Notes under the pieces: model-generated
Database searches by the model: none
What the model was told of the DNA's origin: nothing
Seen by the model: only the letters and a program-made list of their open reading frames with translations
Position numbers and translations under genes: made by a program
Shown: positions 25,543 through 34,562 of the stretch, one piece after another
Position numbering within the stretch: position 1 is the stretch's first letter
Layout: every line of letters starts with the position of its first letter
Assembly (NCBI RefSeq): GCF_014207535.1
Contig: NZ_JACHGK010000015.1
Span: 22,468-86,467, forward strand
Length of the DNA stretch: 64,000 nucleotides
Reading direction: 5' to 3'
DNA from: Bacillus benzoevorans
GTDB lineage: Bacteria; Bacillota; Bacilli; Bacillales; Cytobacillaceae

Positions 25543-26994
25543 TTATTGAATCCATTCATATAGAGTAATTTCATGATAAACAGGGTCATAAACAGGATCG
25601 GATTGGAACGTTTTAACCTTTTTCATTTTGCCTGAAAGATCTATCCCTTGTTGCAAAAAACCTTCAGCCACTTTATTGGTTATATAGATATGATTATTTC
25701 CATAATAAGTTATATCGTGTAAGAAAACCTCGTATGTTATGATCTCTTTATGAGGAATGGTAACATTGAGATAGTCTAAAACCCTTGCTTCTTCCCATGT
25801 ATAAACAATAGAGTGTTTGCCCATTTTCTGTATGTATTGTGCCAATTGATAGCTGGCAGGAATCTGGGTAGCTTGCGTATGAATCATATCCACAGATTTT
25901 AGCACACAAGACCAAAGCAAAACGATACAAAGACCAGTCACCAAAGGGCGGAACCATTTCTTTGAAATCGTCACAAACAGGACAAACAGGAGAAACAGGA
26001 CAGCAGGAACGATATGCCGGGGTTTATCTACATTTTGCGCCAATAACGCCCAGATAATATAACTTGCAGCCATCACATATGCCAGTGAAAGTTTTTGCAA
26101 ACTCCACTTAAAATGAAATAAACTCAGCAGCCATAACGCGGTCATGATAGCAGCGATAAAAATGGATAACGATGAAAGTCCATGCCAAAAGAGGTTAGTG
26201 AATAGCAAGGTGATCGTCCGCTGCAAAATGGATTGATCGCTTGAGACTGCTGTATTCCCCCAATCATTAAAATGACCGTTCGTGAAAGCAAGAGCAAGTT
26301 TCACAAATCCGGTGACACTTCCTTCAGAAAAAACAAGCCCGCTTACCCACACTAACTGAAATAGCAATGCAAACAGGATTCGTATACTCAACTGCTGCAG
26401 GTTATACTCCGCCCGCTTTTTCCAAAACAAATAAATTAACCCGACTCCAAAAGGGATATAAGACAGACGAATTCCAAGTAATAAACTAAAAAGAACGAGC
26501 GGCAGCCAGTCTCCGCGGCGGTCATTCATCCGAACAGCCCTGTCAACGCTCCAGAAATACCACCATAATGCGGCTAATCCTGCTCCTTCTGACATCGGCT
26601 GATTTACAGTGACAAGTACATATGGAGAAGAGTAAATCATCGCAGTAATCAGGAAACTCAAATGTGGTGAAACATACCTTCTTGCCAGCCTATAAATGGG
26701 GAATACTGCACTAAAATAAAAGAGAATATTAAATACCGTTAATGAAGCCGTTTGCTCCCCTATGAATTGATGAATAAACAATCCTCCGAGAATAAAATAA
26801 GGATAGCCAGGAAAATGCGGCTGCATCGCCATAATATCAAATCGTTGCAGCGCAAGGGAATAATCGACTTGATCCCATGTAGCAGCGAAATCATTAAGAT
26901 ACCTTAATTGGTACAGGAACAAAATGAGGATAGCCGACACACTAGTTATAACCAGAAGTATGTGATACCATTCAACTTTTCTGCGTATTTCCAT
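25543..26994 (-). CDS. Polytopic membrane protein, GT-C glycosyltransferase-like
   Basis: A 483-residue protein with about 11-12 membrane spans. The first extracytoplasmic loop carries ATWDQVDYSLAL (about 34-45). An acidic residue in this loop is the catalytic base in GT-C enzymes that use lipid-linked sugar donors (family knowledge). It is followed by HFPGYPYFILGG and a PIYRLARRYV segment like ArnT/PMT-type mannosyl or arabinosyl transferases. A C-terminal soluble tail of about 110 residues ends TLYEWIQ. The sequence is divergent, so family assignment is by topology. It lies downstream of the Ftr1 gene, separated by a probable terminator, and may belong with the sugar genes at 28850-32973. 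Confidence 0.6.
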   Translation of the reverse strand: MEIRRKVEWYHILLVITSVSAILILFLYQLRYLNDFAATWDQVDYSLALQRFDIMAMQPHFPGYPYFILGGLFIHQFIGEQTASLTVFNILFYFSAVFPIYRLARRYVSPHLSFLITAMIYSSPYVLVTVNQPMSEGAGLAALWWYFWSVDRAVRMNDRRGDWLPLVLFSLLLGIRLSYIPFGVGLIYLFWKKRAEYNLQQLSIRILFALLFQLVWVSGLVFSEGSVTGFVKLALAFTNGHFNDWGNTAVSSDQSILQRTITLLFTNLFWHGLSSLSIFIAAIMTALWLLSLFHFKWSLQKLSLAYVMAASYIIWALLAQNVDKPRHIVPAVLFLLFVLFVTISKKWFRPLVTGLCIVLLWSCVLKSVDMIHTQATQIPASYQLAQYIQKMGKHSIVYTWEEARVLDYLNVTIPHKEIITYEVFLHDITYYGNNHIYITNKVAEGFLQQGIDLSGKMKKVKTFQSDPVYDPVYHEITLYEWIQ

Positions 26995-27033
26995 ATAACC
27001 ACCCTTCTAAATAAGCATGCAGCAGTTAGGCAT

Positions 27034-27062
27034 AGAAAAAGCACAAGGGCAATTCCTTGTAC
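27034..27062 (-). terminator. Terminator after the Ftr1-type permease gene
   Basis: On the minus strand GTACAAGG and CCCTTGTGC pair around a short loop and are followed by TTTTTC. Confidence 0.6.
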
Positions 27063-27077
27063 TTTTCCTGAAAACAC

Positions 27078-28007
27078 TTATTTTTTTTGATTACTTACAG
27101 CTGCAGTTTCTAAATCTTTTGTCTCTTCTTTAACGCTTTGCTGTACATCATCAGATCGATAAGAAGTCAATAAATAGATACCAGCAAAATAGCCGACATA
27201 AGCAATAACCTCTTCAATGGATGGCATAGATGAATAGCCAAACAATGCTTTTAAAAAGATGCCAATTTCCCCTGACAATAACGGTGCGGTTCCATGATCA
27301 CGCACATAATGTTCATAATCAATTGGGTGCTCTGGAAGAATCCAGGTCAAATCGTATAGATGCGGAATAATGCTCCCGATAATCTCTAAGTCTTGCATCA
27401 TTGAGATAGCCTGAACCAGCAAGCCGGCAGCAATTAAAATGATAAATGCCCCTGTAACTTTAAAAAATGTCTTCAGCGATATTTTCATCGTTCCTTTAAA
27501 GAATAAGTAAGAAACAACGACTGCAATGATGACACCCGTAATGGCTCCCCATCCTTGCATCGCGGCACCAATATTCCCGCCTGTAATGGCCGCAAAGAAA
27601 AATACAGTTTCAATCCCTTCCCTAAGGACCACCAAGAATGAGTGGATGACCATCCCAATAACATTACCTGTTGAAATGAACTTACTCATCTTGTCTTCTG
27701 TGTTTCCTTTTAAGTCCCGGCTATGACCCGCCATCCAAAATACCATTTGCGTCAATAGGAGAGCAGAAATAATCATAATGCTTATTTTCAAGTACATTTC
27801 GCTGACCATAGCCGCAAAGCCTGTGAATACAAGCTGAAATAACATCGCAGCCCCAACACTGGCCAATATGGCAAGCCCGGCCCCCAGCCAGATAAATTTT
27901 GTGTACTTCTTGTTATCCGTTCTTTTCAAGTATGTCGTGATAATTCCTACAATCAGCAAAGCTTCAAGAGCCTCGCGAAATGTAATTAATAATGCCTGTA
28001 TTTCCAT
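27078..28007 (-). CDS. FTR1 family iron permease
   Basis: A 309-residue integral membrane protein of the OFeT/FTR1 family (yeast Ftr1, bacterial EfeU), which imports ferric iron delivered by a coupled oxidase. Both iron-binding REXXE motifs are intact: FREALEALLIVG (about 10-21) and VLREGIETVFFF (about 126-137). Seven spans are seen. The loop before the last span (HPIDYEHYVRDHGTAPLLSG) is long and His-rich. The gene is 32 bases behind the exported helical protein gene and shares its Fur-controlled promoter. With the multicopper oxidase at 34563 this recalls the Fet3-Ftr1 ferroxidase/permease couple. Confidence 0.9.
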   Translation of the reverse strand: MEIQALLITFREALEALLIVGIITTYLKRTDNKKYTKFIWLGAGLAILASVGAAMLFQLVFTGFAAMVSEMYLKISIMIISALLLTQMVFWMAGHSRDLKGNTEDKMSKFISTGNVIGMVIHSFLVVLREGIETVFFFAAITGGNIGAAMQGWGAITGVIIAVVVSYLFFKGTMKISLKTFFKVTGAFIILIAAGLLVQAISMMQDLEIIGSIIPHLYDLTWILPEHPIDYEHYVRDHGTAPLLSGEIGIFLKALFGYSSMPSIEEVIAYVGYFAGIYLLTSYRSDDVQQSVKEETKDLETAAVSNQKK

Positions 28008-28039
28008 GAATTCTCACCTCTCCCCTACGATCAAACAGC

Positions 28040-28798
28040 TTATTTTTTTAATTTTCTTTTTCTTCTAGCTGCGATAATGACAACAATGATGATCGCGGCA
28101 ATAATAATGATTGGAAGCCAATTTCGAATATTGGATAAATCAGTCCAATCCTTATTATTTTTTTCGGTTGTTGCAGCACTTTCAGAAAAATGTCCAACTT
28201 CCAAACTTTTTATATTAAACTCTGCTTGAAGACTTGAAAGAATCGTCTTTTTACTTGCCTTAAAAGTCTCTAAATCGGCTTCTTTCTGCCCCACGCCAAA
28301 AAGTCCAGGGTTTCCTAACGATTCTAAAGCCTTGTCAAATTCTGCATTGATATTTTTATCAAGATCTGAATTTTTTGCTTCTACTTTTGGGGATAGTGCT
28401 TCATAGGTAGCAAACCCCTTTGCCAGCAGCCGTTTACTCGTATCAAACTCAGAGAAATTCTTTTCAACGTTTTCCAAACGCCGGGCAATATTTAATATAA
28501 GAAGTTCATCCATATTTTTGACCGTCTGTTCTTTGTCTTGAGCCTCTAAATTTTGCAGAATAACGCTCGAAGGATCGGGTCCCATATGCATATCAACTTC
28601 TTCTTTTACGGTTTCATAATGTTTTCGTGCTGTATTGAAGTCTGGCGGGTTTTTGTCTAATTCTATCATCATTTCTTTATAGACCTCAGCCAAGTCTTCC
28701 TTATTTGGATCACCATATGTATAAGCATTAGCCGTTATAGAGAATAAATGGGTGAGGAGGAAAATAACTGTAAATGATAGAAGCATTCGTTTTTTCAT
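28040..28798 (-). CDS. Exported helical protein with C-terminal membrane anchor (Ftr1 partner)
   Basis: A 252-residue protein with a signal peptide (1-25, ends ITANA), a helical extracytoplasmic domain (about 30-215), and a C-terminal membrane segment (IIIIAAIIIVVIIAA) followed by RRKRKLKK, so it faces outward. The ectodomain is charged and contains HYETVKEEVDMHMG and RRLENVEKNFSEFDTSKRLL. By eye it shares the pattern of the helical repeats in the lipoprotein at 33085. Some bacterial Ftr1 proteins carry an N-terminal ectodomain, so this may be the split equivalent presenting iron to the permease (inference). ATG 28798 has AAAGGAG 8 bases upstream; the TTG at 28816 lies before that site. Confidence 0.7.
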   Translation of the reverse strand: MKKRMLLSFTVIFLLTHLFSITANAYTYGDPNKEDLAEVYKEMMIELDKNPPDFNTARKHYETVKEEVDMHMGPDPSSVILQNLEAQDKEQTVKNMDELLILNIARRLENVEKNFSEFDTSKRLLAKGFATYEALSPKVEAKNSDLDKNINAEFDKALESLGNPGLFGVGQKEADLETFKASKKTILSSLQAEFNIKSLEVGHFSESAATTEKNNKDWTDLSNIRNWLPIIIIAAIIIVVIIAARRKRKLKK

Positions 28799-28818
28799 AC
28801 CTATTTCTCCTTTCAATA

Positions 28819-28847
28819 ATGATAATGATTATCATTATTTATGTCAA
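28819..28847 (-). promoter_or_regulatory. Fur-controlled promoter of the exported protein-ftr1 operon
   Basis: TTGACA (28847-28842), 17 bases, TATCAT (28824-28819). The box TGATAATGATTATCA (28820-28834) is a perfect 7-1-7 Fur consensus lying over the spacer and -10. The predicted start leaves a very short leader. Confidence 0.8.
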
Positions 28848-28849
28848 TA

Positions 28850-29647
28850 TTATTTTGCGATTGGCATTCCTTTTTTATGAATATCTTCATTAAAATTCAA
28901 CTTACCTAGTATTTCCAAATCACATGCATTCTTTTGGATATCAATTTTTTCCACCTTTCGATTCCATTCCTTCCAGATAGCTGGCAGAACGGATGATAAA
29001 TATCCCTTAAATGTGATAAAGGATGCCCCAGTTGAACGAACATGATATGGAATAGGAACTTCCTTCACCTGAAATCCCTTTCGAACAAGGTTTAACGTCA
29101 GGACTTGTGCATAATTATAGTCATGAATAATTTCGCCATGCTCTAACGCTTGTCTTGTAAAAGCCCTCATCCCGGACTGTCCGTCGTAAATCCGTTTCTT
29201 CAATAACAGGCTTTGAAGAAACGTAAAACAATAGTTTCCCAAACGGCGATGAAGCTTCATGCCCTTTATTGTACCCAAAAAGCGGGACCCCATTGTATAA
29301 TCCGCCTCACCTTGGAAAATAGGCTGTAACAGATGCGGTATGTAATCGGCAGGATACTCCCCATCCGCGTCGATCATAACCCCAATATCCGCACCCCTTT
29401 CAAAGCATTCACGCAGTCCAGCACGAACTGCCGCACCAAGTCCCTGGTTTTTCGGAAAACTGACAATATAGTCTGCACCCGCTCTTTTTGATACTTCAAC
29501 GGTTGCATCCTTGGAACCGTCATCAATGACCAATACTTTCACATTCACTTTGTCATGAAAGTTTCTCGGAATATTCTTAATGACAGCCCCAATTGATTGC
29601 TCCTCGTTGTAAGCCGGTAAAAATACAATCACTTGAAGTTTATTCAT
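28850..29647 (-). CDS. Family 2 glycosyltransferase (dolichyl-phosphate-mannose synthase-like)
   Basis: A 265-residue GT-A fold enzyme: FLPAYNEEQSIGAVIKNIP (about 9-27), VLVIDDGSKDATVE with the first nucleotide-binding Asp, NQGLGAAVRAGLRE, and MIDADGEYPADYIPHLL with the DxD metal site (about 92-94). MGSRFLG and GQSGMRAFTRQAL match the polyprenyl-phosphate glycosyltransferase (DPM1-like) subgroup. It lacks C-terminal membrane spans. Probable reaction: sugar transfer from a nucleotide sugar to a polyprenyl phosphate or lipid. Start ATG overlaps the upstream stop (ATGA), making it the last gene of a four-gene overlapping operon. Confidence 0.87.
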   Translation of the reverse strand: MNKLQVIVFLPAYNEEQSIGAVIKNIPRNFHDKVNVKVLVIDDGSKDATVEVSKRAGADYIVSFPKNQGLGAAVRAGLRECFERGADIGVMIDADGEYPADYIPHLLQPIFQGEADYTMGSRFLGTIKGMKLHRRLGNYCFTFLQSLLLKKRIYDGQSGMRAFTRQALEHGEIIHDYNYAQVLTLNLVRKGFQVKEVPIPYHVRSTGASFITFKGYLSSVLPAIWKEWNRKVEKIDIQKNACDLEILGKLNFNEDIHKKGMPIAK

Positions 29648-31110
29648 TTTGTCATCTTATCCTTCTGTTCAATAGCATCTAATAGGACCTTGCCTCTGCT
29701 GTGACTAGGAAAAGGCGCACCCAATAAATAAGCTAATGTAGGTGCTAAGGAGACAAGACTGTGCTTTTCCTCCACTATCTTTCCTTTAGCAATATTAGGT
29801 CCATGAATAATAAAGGGAACAAATCTTTCTCCCTCATCTAAATGACCATGTCCACCGATTCCGTCAGCCTGCCCATGATCTGCACAAATGAAAAGGGTCG
29901 TATTGTCCATTTTCCCCTCCTCTGTAAGCCAGTCGACAAAATCCTTTACAAGAATGTCTGCTTCATGAATTTTTTGCAGGTATTCATCATAGAGCACACC
30001 GCGACTGTGTCCGGTTTGATCTGTCGCAATCATTTGTACGATAAACAAATCTGGATCCTGTTCCTTCACGATTTTCTTTGCTCGATCCATAATAGCAGAA
30101 TCTACCTGATCATTATGCATGACTGCCGTAAAGGTTTCAACATCGTTTCCCATCGAATCAACCAGATGGGCACATCCGAACATCCTTCCTTTTTTTCCAA
30201 CCTTCCGCAACGAATCAAAAATACTCTCCACCTTAATCCCTAACTTCCAAACCATATTGGAGCGCATTCCATGTTCAATCGGGTACGTCCCTGTAAACAT
30301 CGATGAAAAACAGACGACCGTTCTAGCCGGATAGACGGTTTCCATATTGGTATATTCTGTACCATTGTCCTTCAAATAATCGAGAAATGGTGTATCTGCT
30401 TCATAAAAACGTTCCTTACGCATACCGTCAATGACAATGACAATGGCTTTATCCGAAAGGGCCTTCTCAGGATGTAGAAAATGATCTCTTGTAAAGCCGG
30501 TATACATTTTTGGCTTCCAATCGAATAGATTGCGATGAAGAATGTATGCAAAGACAAGTATAAAAAGATAAAATATTGCCATCGATAACAAATCCACAGA
30601 AGTACCTGAACCTATTTTTTCAAAGAAGAATTGCCAAAGAGATAATAAAAGTAAGAACTTAGGAATCTGCTCTTGAGCGTTTCCACTTGTTGAATCACTG
30701 TTCTTCATCACGAGCTTCCAAAAACGGGTAAAGTTTAACCATGTCGTGCCAATCCTTAAATGATAATAAAGCGTTCCCCAAAAGAATACGGTAAAAAAGA
30801 AATAAAGCCCGATGGAAAAGAATAATAGACCAATATTTGTATCATTCCAAATCATTAAATAGACAACAAATGGAACCCAAAGATAGTTTCGTAAAAATAG
30901 TGGAAAAGCGAAAACATAATAAAGAACAAACAATGGGATCACATACAAAAACGACTGAAATAGGGCTAAGGCCGAATCCCAATGGGTCAAAGCTTCGATA
31001 TGAAATAACAACATCGTTCCGACGACAAAGATTGGTGTAAAAGGCTTCCCTTCATTTAATAAATTCCAGCAGCGTGCCGCTACCTTTTCAAACTTTGATG
31101 CACTTTTCAT
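29644..31110 (-). CDS. Membrane alkaline-phosphatase superfamily phosphodiesterase/phosphotransferase
   Basis: A 488-residue protein. About five N-terminal membrane spans (20-190) are followed by a type I phosphodiesterase/nucleotide pyrophosphatase domain (about 220-470) of the alkaline phosphatase superfamily. Metal and catalytic residues are intact: AIVIVIDGMRKE (Asp), YPARTVVCFSSMFTG (Thr nucleophile), MIATDQTGHS (Asp, His), CADHGQADGIGGHGH (Asp, His, His). The architecture recalls ethanolamine-phosphate or glycerol-phosphate transferases with a membrane-embedded N-terminus. ATG 31110 is chosen because it overlaps the flippase stop as ATGA and follows a GAGGAGTGAGGGG stretch; the longer TTG start is less likely. 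It may add or remove a phosphodiester group on a lipid-linked sugar. Confidence 0.8.
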   Translation of the reverse strand: MKSASKFEKVAARCWNLLNEGKPFTPIFVVGTMLLFHIEALTHWDSALALFQSFLYVIPLFVLYYVFAFPLFLRNYLWVPFVVYLMIWNDTNIGLLFFSIGLYFFFTVFFWGTLYYHLRIGTTWLNFTRFWKLVMKNSDSTSGNAQEQIPKFLLLLSLWQFFFEKIGSGTSVDLLSMAIFYLFILVFAYILHRNLFDWKPKMYTGFTRDHFLHPEKALSDKAIVIVIDGMRKERFYEADTPFLDYLKDNGTEYTNMETVYPARTVVCFSSMFTGTYPIEHGMRSNMVWKLGIKVESIFDSLRKVGKKGRMFGCAHLVDSMGNDVETFTAVMHNDQVDSAIMDRAKKIVKEQDPDLFIVQMIATDQTGHSRGVLYDEYLQKIHEADILVKDFVDWLTEEGKMDNTTLFICADHGQADGIGGHGHLDEGERFVPFIIHGPNIAKGKIVEEKHSLVSLAPTLAYLLGAPFPSHSRGKVLLDAIEQKDKMTK

Positions 31111-32042
31111 CTTCCCCTCACTCCTCTCACTCTGCTCCAACTTAGCACTGTCTTGATTGGGATGGGATATATGAGTACAGCCACGACTCCTGCAGCGTAG
31201 GAAAAAAAGAATTTGACAGCATGAGTAACAATAGCAATCATATAACCTTCTTGCATCGCAAAGCCGAACAATCGTAAGGCAAAGACAAGAAAGCTTTCAT
31301 AGTTGGCAATTCCCCCCGGTGTTATTTGAAAAATTTGTCCTGAAACTGTTACACTGTTGGCAAAAACCGCTTCGAGGATCGATAGCTTTCCATTGTAGAC
31401 CATAACCGTTCCATATAGAATGGCTGCTTCCAACATCCAGCTGAATCCTATAGCGGTAAAGATAAATATGCCCTTCACGCCTCTAAACGCTTGCTTAAAT
31501 AATTTAAACTGCCTTTTTAAGAAAGTTGGAAAAAACCGTACAACGATAAGCATGGAAAGAACAAATACAATGCTTCCCATCGTAATAAGCGGAATGGATA
31601 TTTGAAAGTCTACATTAAGAATAAAAAGGCCTATCAGCGTAAAGCCAATTAAACAAATCATGTCAAGCAGCCTTAGAACAATAACAGAATGAGCCGTCTC
31701 CTCAAAGTTTATATCATCCCGAGTGCTCATTATTTTCATTCTGACAAGATCACCTGCTTTGAGCGGCAATAAATGATTGACTAATAAACTATATAAAACT
31801 CCCAGTAAACAGGTTGAAAATCTAGGCCGGTCATTTAAATACCATTTCCAAGCCAGGGCTTTCAAGCAGAAAGACACCAAATATACTGCTAAAATAGTAA
31901 ATAGGATGAAAGGTGATTGAATAATGTCCTTTACACCATGCCAAATCCCTTTACCATCAAAATAATGAAACGTCAAATAACAAAAAATACTTAAAATCAA
32001 AAGGGCACATAAAAACTTTATCGTTTTAAAGGAAAGCTTCAT
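31107..32042 (-). CDS. Lysylphosphatidylglycerol-synthase-TM/UPF0104 family membrane protein (flippase-like)
   Basis: A 311-residue protein with about eight membrane spans, of the family that forms the N-terminal flippase half of MprF and the bacterial AglD-like proteins. Visible family features are LAVYLVSFCLKALAWKWYLNDRP (about 52-74), LYSLLVNHLLPLKAGDLVRM (about 83-102, the conserved PxxxGD-R element) and TPGGIANYESFLVFALRLFG (about 240-259). No synthase domain is attached. Likely role: moving a glycolipid or lipid-linked sugar across the membrane. It overlaps the epimerase gene by 17 bases and the phosphodiesterase gene by 4. Confidence 0.83.
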   Translation of the reverse strand: MKLSFKTIKFLCALLILSIFCYLTFHYFDGKGIWHGVKDIIQSPFILFTILAVYLVSFCLKALAWKWYLNDRPRFSTCLLGVLYSLLVNHLLPLKAGDLVRMKIMSTRDDINFEETAHSVIVLRLLDMICLIGFTLIGLFILNVDFQISIPLITMGSIVFVLSMLIVVRFFPTFLKRQFKLFKQAFRGVKGIFIFTAIGFSWMLEAAILYGTVMVYNGKLSILEAVFANSVTVSGQIFQITPGGIANYESFLVFALRLFGFAMQEGYMIAIVTHAVKFFFSYAAGVVAVLIYPIPIKTVLSWSRVRGVRGR

Positions 32043-32973
32043 TATCCTTCGCCCACTTTACAGTTTCAGCTAGACCTTGCGCGAAACTTATCTGAGGTCT
32101 ATAGCCTAAAAGATCGTTTGCTTTACGGATATCAGCCCACGTTTGCACAACATCCCCTATACGCGATTCTTCTTTCTTAATCTCCATCTTAGGAAAATAT
32201 TGCTTTAACTCTTGTAGTAAGGAAAGCATAGAGATAGGCTTGCCGGAACCAATATTAATTACTTCACTTTTGTGTAATTCTGTTAATGATAAATAAATCC
32301 CGTCCACGATATCATCGATGTAGGTAAAGTCCCGCACTCGATCTTCCCCGAAGAGGGTGATTTCTTGGTTCTGCAGCAACTTTTTTAAGAAGATTCCGAT
32401 GGCCATATCTGGACGAACCCAAGGGCCATAGACAGTAAAAAACCTTAATATCTTTGTTTCATAACCATATAAATGCCTATATACATGACAAAAAGACTCT
32501 GCAGAATATTTGGAAGCCGCATACGGTGAAATCACGTTTCCGTTAGCCATCTCTTCCTTTAATGGACCCGTTTGGTTTCCATAAACCGATGAGGAAGAAG
32601 CAAAAATAATTTGCTTAGCCTCACTTTGTCCGCAGGCTTCAAGTACATTAATGGTCGCTTTAACATCATAATCCACGTACTCAAGAGGCCTTTCAATCGA
32701 ATAGGCGACACCGGGTAAAGCCGCTAGATGGATAACAGCGTCCGGTAAAATAGATTGAAAGCAAGAGATTGTTTCTTCCCTATTTAAAAGATTTAATGGA
32801 GTAAATGATTCACTGCATAAAGAATCTATCGTACTTAATTGTTTCCTTTTTCTTTCTAACGAATAATATGGATGCAGACAATCGATGATATGTACTTCAT
32901 GATGTTCTAACATTAGTCTTCTTGCTAGATGGCTGCCAATGAACCCTGCACCACCTGTAATAATTATCTTCAA
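32026..32973 (-). CDS. NAD-dependent nucleotide-sugar epimerase/dehydratase (extended SDR)
   Basis: A 315-residue extended short-chain dehydrogenase. The N-terminal GGAGFIGSHLARRL (about 7-20) binds NAD. The catalytic triad appears as SSSVYG (Ser) and YAASKYSAESF (YxxxK, about 150-160). The C-terminal part resembles UDP-glucose 4-epimerase/UDP-glucuronate epimerase (RFFTVYGPWVRPDMAI, TYIDDIVDGIY). It would supply the sugar nucleotide for the glycosyltransferase downstream. A TTG start follows AGAGGT. It is the first gene of the overlapping operon; a -10 TATAAT at 33019-33014 is upstream, with no clear Fur palindrome, only GATAAT repeats. Confidence 0.88.
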   Translation of the reverse strand: MKIIITGGAGFIGSHLARRLMLEHHEVHIIDCLHPYYSLERKRKQLSTIDSLCSESFTPLNLLNREETISCFQSILPDAVIHLAALPGVAYSIERPLEYVDYDVKATINVLEACGQSEAKQIIFASSSSVYGNQTGPLKEEMANGNVISPYAASKYSAESFCHVYRHLYGYETKILRFFTVYGPWVRPDMAIGIFLKKLLQNQEITLFGEDRVRDFTYIDDIVDGIYLSLTELHKSEVINIGSGKPISMLSLLQELKQYFPKMEIKKEESRIGDVVQTWADIRKANDLLGYRPQISFAQGLAETVKWAKDNEAFL

Positions 32974-33036
32974 CTTAATACCTCTATCCAGTTAATTATC
33001 CTTATTATCCTATATTATAGATATTTTATCCAAAAG

Positions 33037-33068
33037 GAAAAACCTTGTTATATGACAAGGTTTTTCCC
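33037..33068 (-). terminator. Terminator after the helical-repeat lipoprotein gene
   Basis: GGAAAAACCTTGT and ACAAGGTTTTTCC form a 13-bp stem. A T-rich stretch follows on the minus strand. Confidence 0.75.
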
Positions 33069-33084
33069 CAGTACAGTTCATTGC

Positions 33085-34266
33085 TTATTTCGCTTGGTCA
33101 ATTACATTTTGCAATGTAGCTTGGATTTCAGCTAGAACTGGCTCTCCTGCTGCCTTATCCTTCGCTTTTGCTGCCTCAAGATATTTCTGAGCCTGTTCAG
33201 CTAATGTACCATATGCTTCTTCGCCAATGATTCCTTTAATATCTTCACCAATGACATCAATAAACAATGCACCCTCTAGAGCCGTAACCGCTGACTTGTC
33301 TTCTCCCCATGCTTCTAAGCTTTCTGCATATTCATCTAAAGCAATTTTAGCGAATCCACGTACAAATGCTTTATTAACAGCTGCAGGATCAATGGTTGCC
33401 ACATCGGTTTCTAAATTAAATTGTTTTTCAATAAAAGCAGCTTCTTCAGCAGCGTGCTTATCTAAGTAGCTGAAAATAGATTGATAGAATGCCCAGCCCT
33501 CTGCTTGCTCTATTTTAGCCTCTTCTAAATTTTCCTTTGCTGCAGCTGCAACTTTTGTCGCATATCCATTTGGAAGTGCTCCAGTAGCAAAATAGAAGGT
33601 CTTCATTAACGTTTTATCTACCACTTGTTTTCCTAATTGGAAACCAAGTTTATCACCTGACTCAATGGCTTTTTCGATTTCATCGAAACCACCGGCAATA
33701 ACGGAAACCATATTCGTTTCATATGCAGCATCACGTTTTTCAACCGTTGATTGCAGGACTGTATAAAATTCCTTTGCTTCTTCAAGTTCCTTATTAACTA
33801 CTTCCTTCTTGCCCCAGTTTTCCTCAATTTCAGTAAATTCATGTTTAACTGTTGTATAGAAAACTTTTTGCATTAATTTATCAAAGATCTGTTTAGCAAC
33901 GACAGGGTCCATAGTACCGTCTTGACCTGCCTGAAGAGCGGCAGTAATATGCTGATCATTTTGTGTTTCAAACTCCGCATCACGTTTTTGTACAAGGCTT
34001 TGAAGATTTTTTGTATAAAGATCGGTTACCATACCGAAATCAACTTCTTTTCCTTCTTTAGCCTTATTCAGTTCTGTAACTGCTTCATTATAAGCCGCAG
34101 TCAAATCGGCTTCTTCTGTTGCTTTTTCTTTTGACTCTTCTCCTGTTGCTGTTTCTTCTTGTTTTACCTCTTTTGGCTTCTCTGTTCCTTGAGCCCCACA
34201 AGCTCCTAATAAAGCTGATGCCGTTATAAAGCTAGCAAAAATAACCTTCAATTCTCTCTTTTTCAC
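33085..34266 (-). CDS. Fur-regulated lipoprotein with helical repeats
   Basis: A 393-residue lipoprotein. Signal peptide 1-22 has lipobox LLGAC, followed by an acidic linker (about 25-53). The rest is alpha-helical with internal repeats: LYTKNLQSLVQKRDAEFETQ (about 83), FYTVLQSTVEKRDAAYETN (about 167) and FYQSIFSYLDKHAAEEAAFI (about 263) occupy equivalent positions. The exported protein at 28040 shows a related pattern. Many surface Glu/Asp and a few His (VKHEFTEIEENW) could bind iron. A GTG start follows AGAGGATG. It sits behind a consensus promoter bearing two Fur boxes. Proposed role: periplasm-like iron capture for the Ftr1 system, comparable to EfeO in position but not in sequence (inference). 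Confidence 0.7.
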   Translation of the reverse strand: MKKRELKVIFASFITASALLGACGAQGTEKPKEVKQEETATGEESKEKATEEADLTAAYNEAVTELNKAKEGKEVDFGMVTDLYTKNLQSLVQKRDAEFETQNDQHITAALQAGQDGTMDPVVAKQIFDKLMQKVFYTTVKHEFTEIEENWGKKEVVNKELEEAKEFYTVLQSTVEKRDAAYETNMVSVIAGGFDEIEKAIESGDKLGFQLGKQVVDKTLMKTFYFATGALPNGYATKVAAAAKENLEEAKIEQAEGWAFYQSIFSYLDKHAAEEAAFIEKQFNLETDVATIDPAAVNKAFVRGFAKIALDEYAESLEAWGEDKSAVTALEGALFIDVIGEDIKGIIGEEAYGTLAEQAQKYLEAAKAKDKAAGEPVLAEIQATLQNVIDQAK

Positions 34267-34318
34267 CTTACATCCTCTTTTCCGATAGATAATAGAAATA
34301 AAATAATAATATTAATAA

Positions 34319-34368
34319 TGAGTTTCATTTTCAATTACGATTATATGAAGAATGATTATCGTTGTCAA
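34319..34368 (-). promoter_or_regulatory. Fur-controlled promoter of the lipoprotein gene
   Basis: TTGACA (34368-34363), 17 bases, TATAAT (34345-34340) is a full consensus sigma-A promoter. Fur-like boxes TGATTATCGTTGTCA (34353-34367) and TGAGTTTCATTTTCA (34319-34333) overlap the -35/spacer and the predicted start. Confidence 0.7.
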
Positions 34369-34562
34369 TACTATTAAAGAACTTTTTGAAAACGTTTAAT
34401 CTTCTACACCTGGAAACCATCCAGACCTATTTACAATCGCTTGCCAAAGAGGATCTGGGACGACAAGTTGCTGTTGATTATTCAGGTGCGATCCTAACCA
34501 TTTTTTCTCTAAATTGTTCATATTTTACCCATACTATACCTTTACAACAAAAAGCCTGTAGG

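Noticed and set aside
29842..30243. A 133-codon plus-strand frame inside the phosphodiesterase gene
   Set aside because: Antisense to conserved catalytic motifs; composition is not protein-like.
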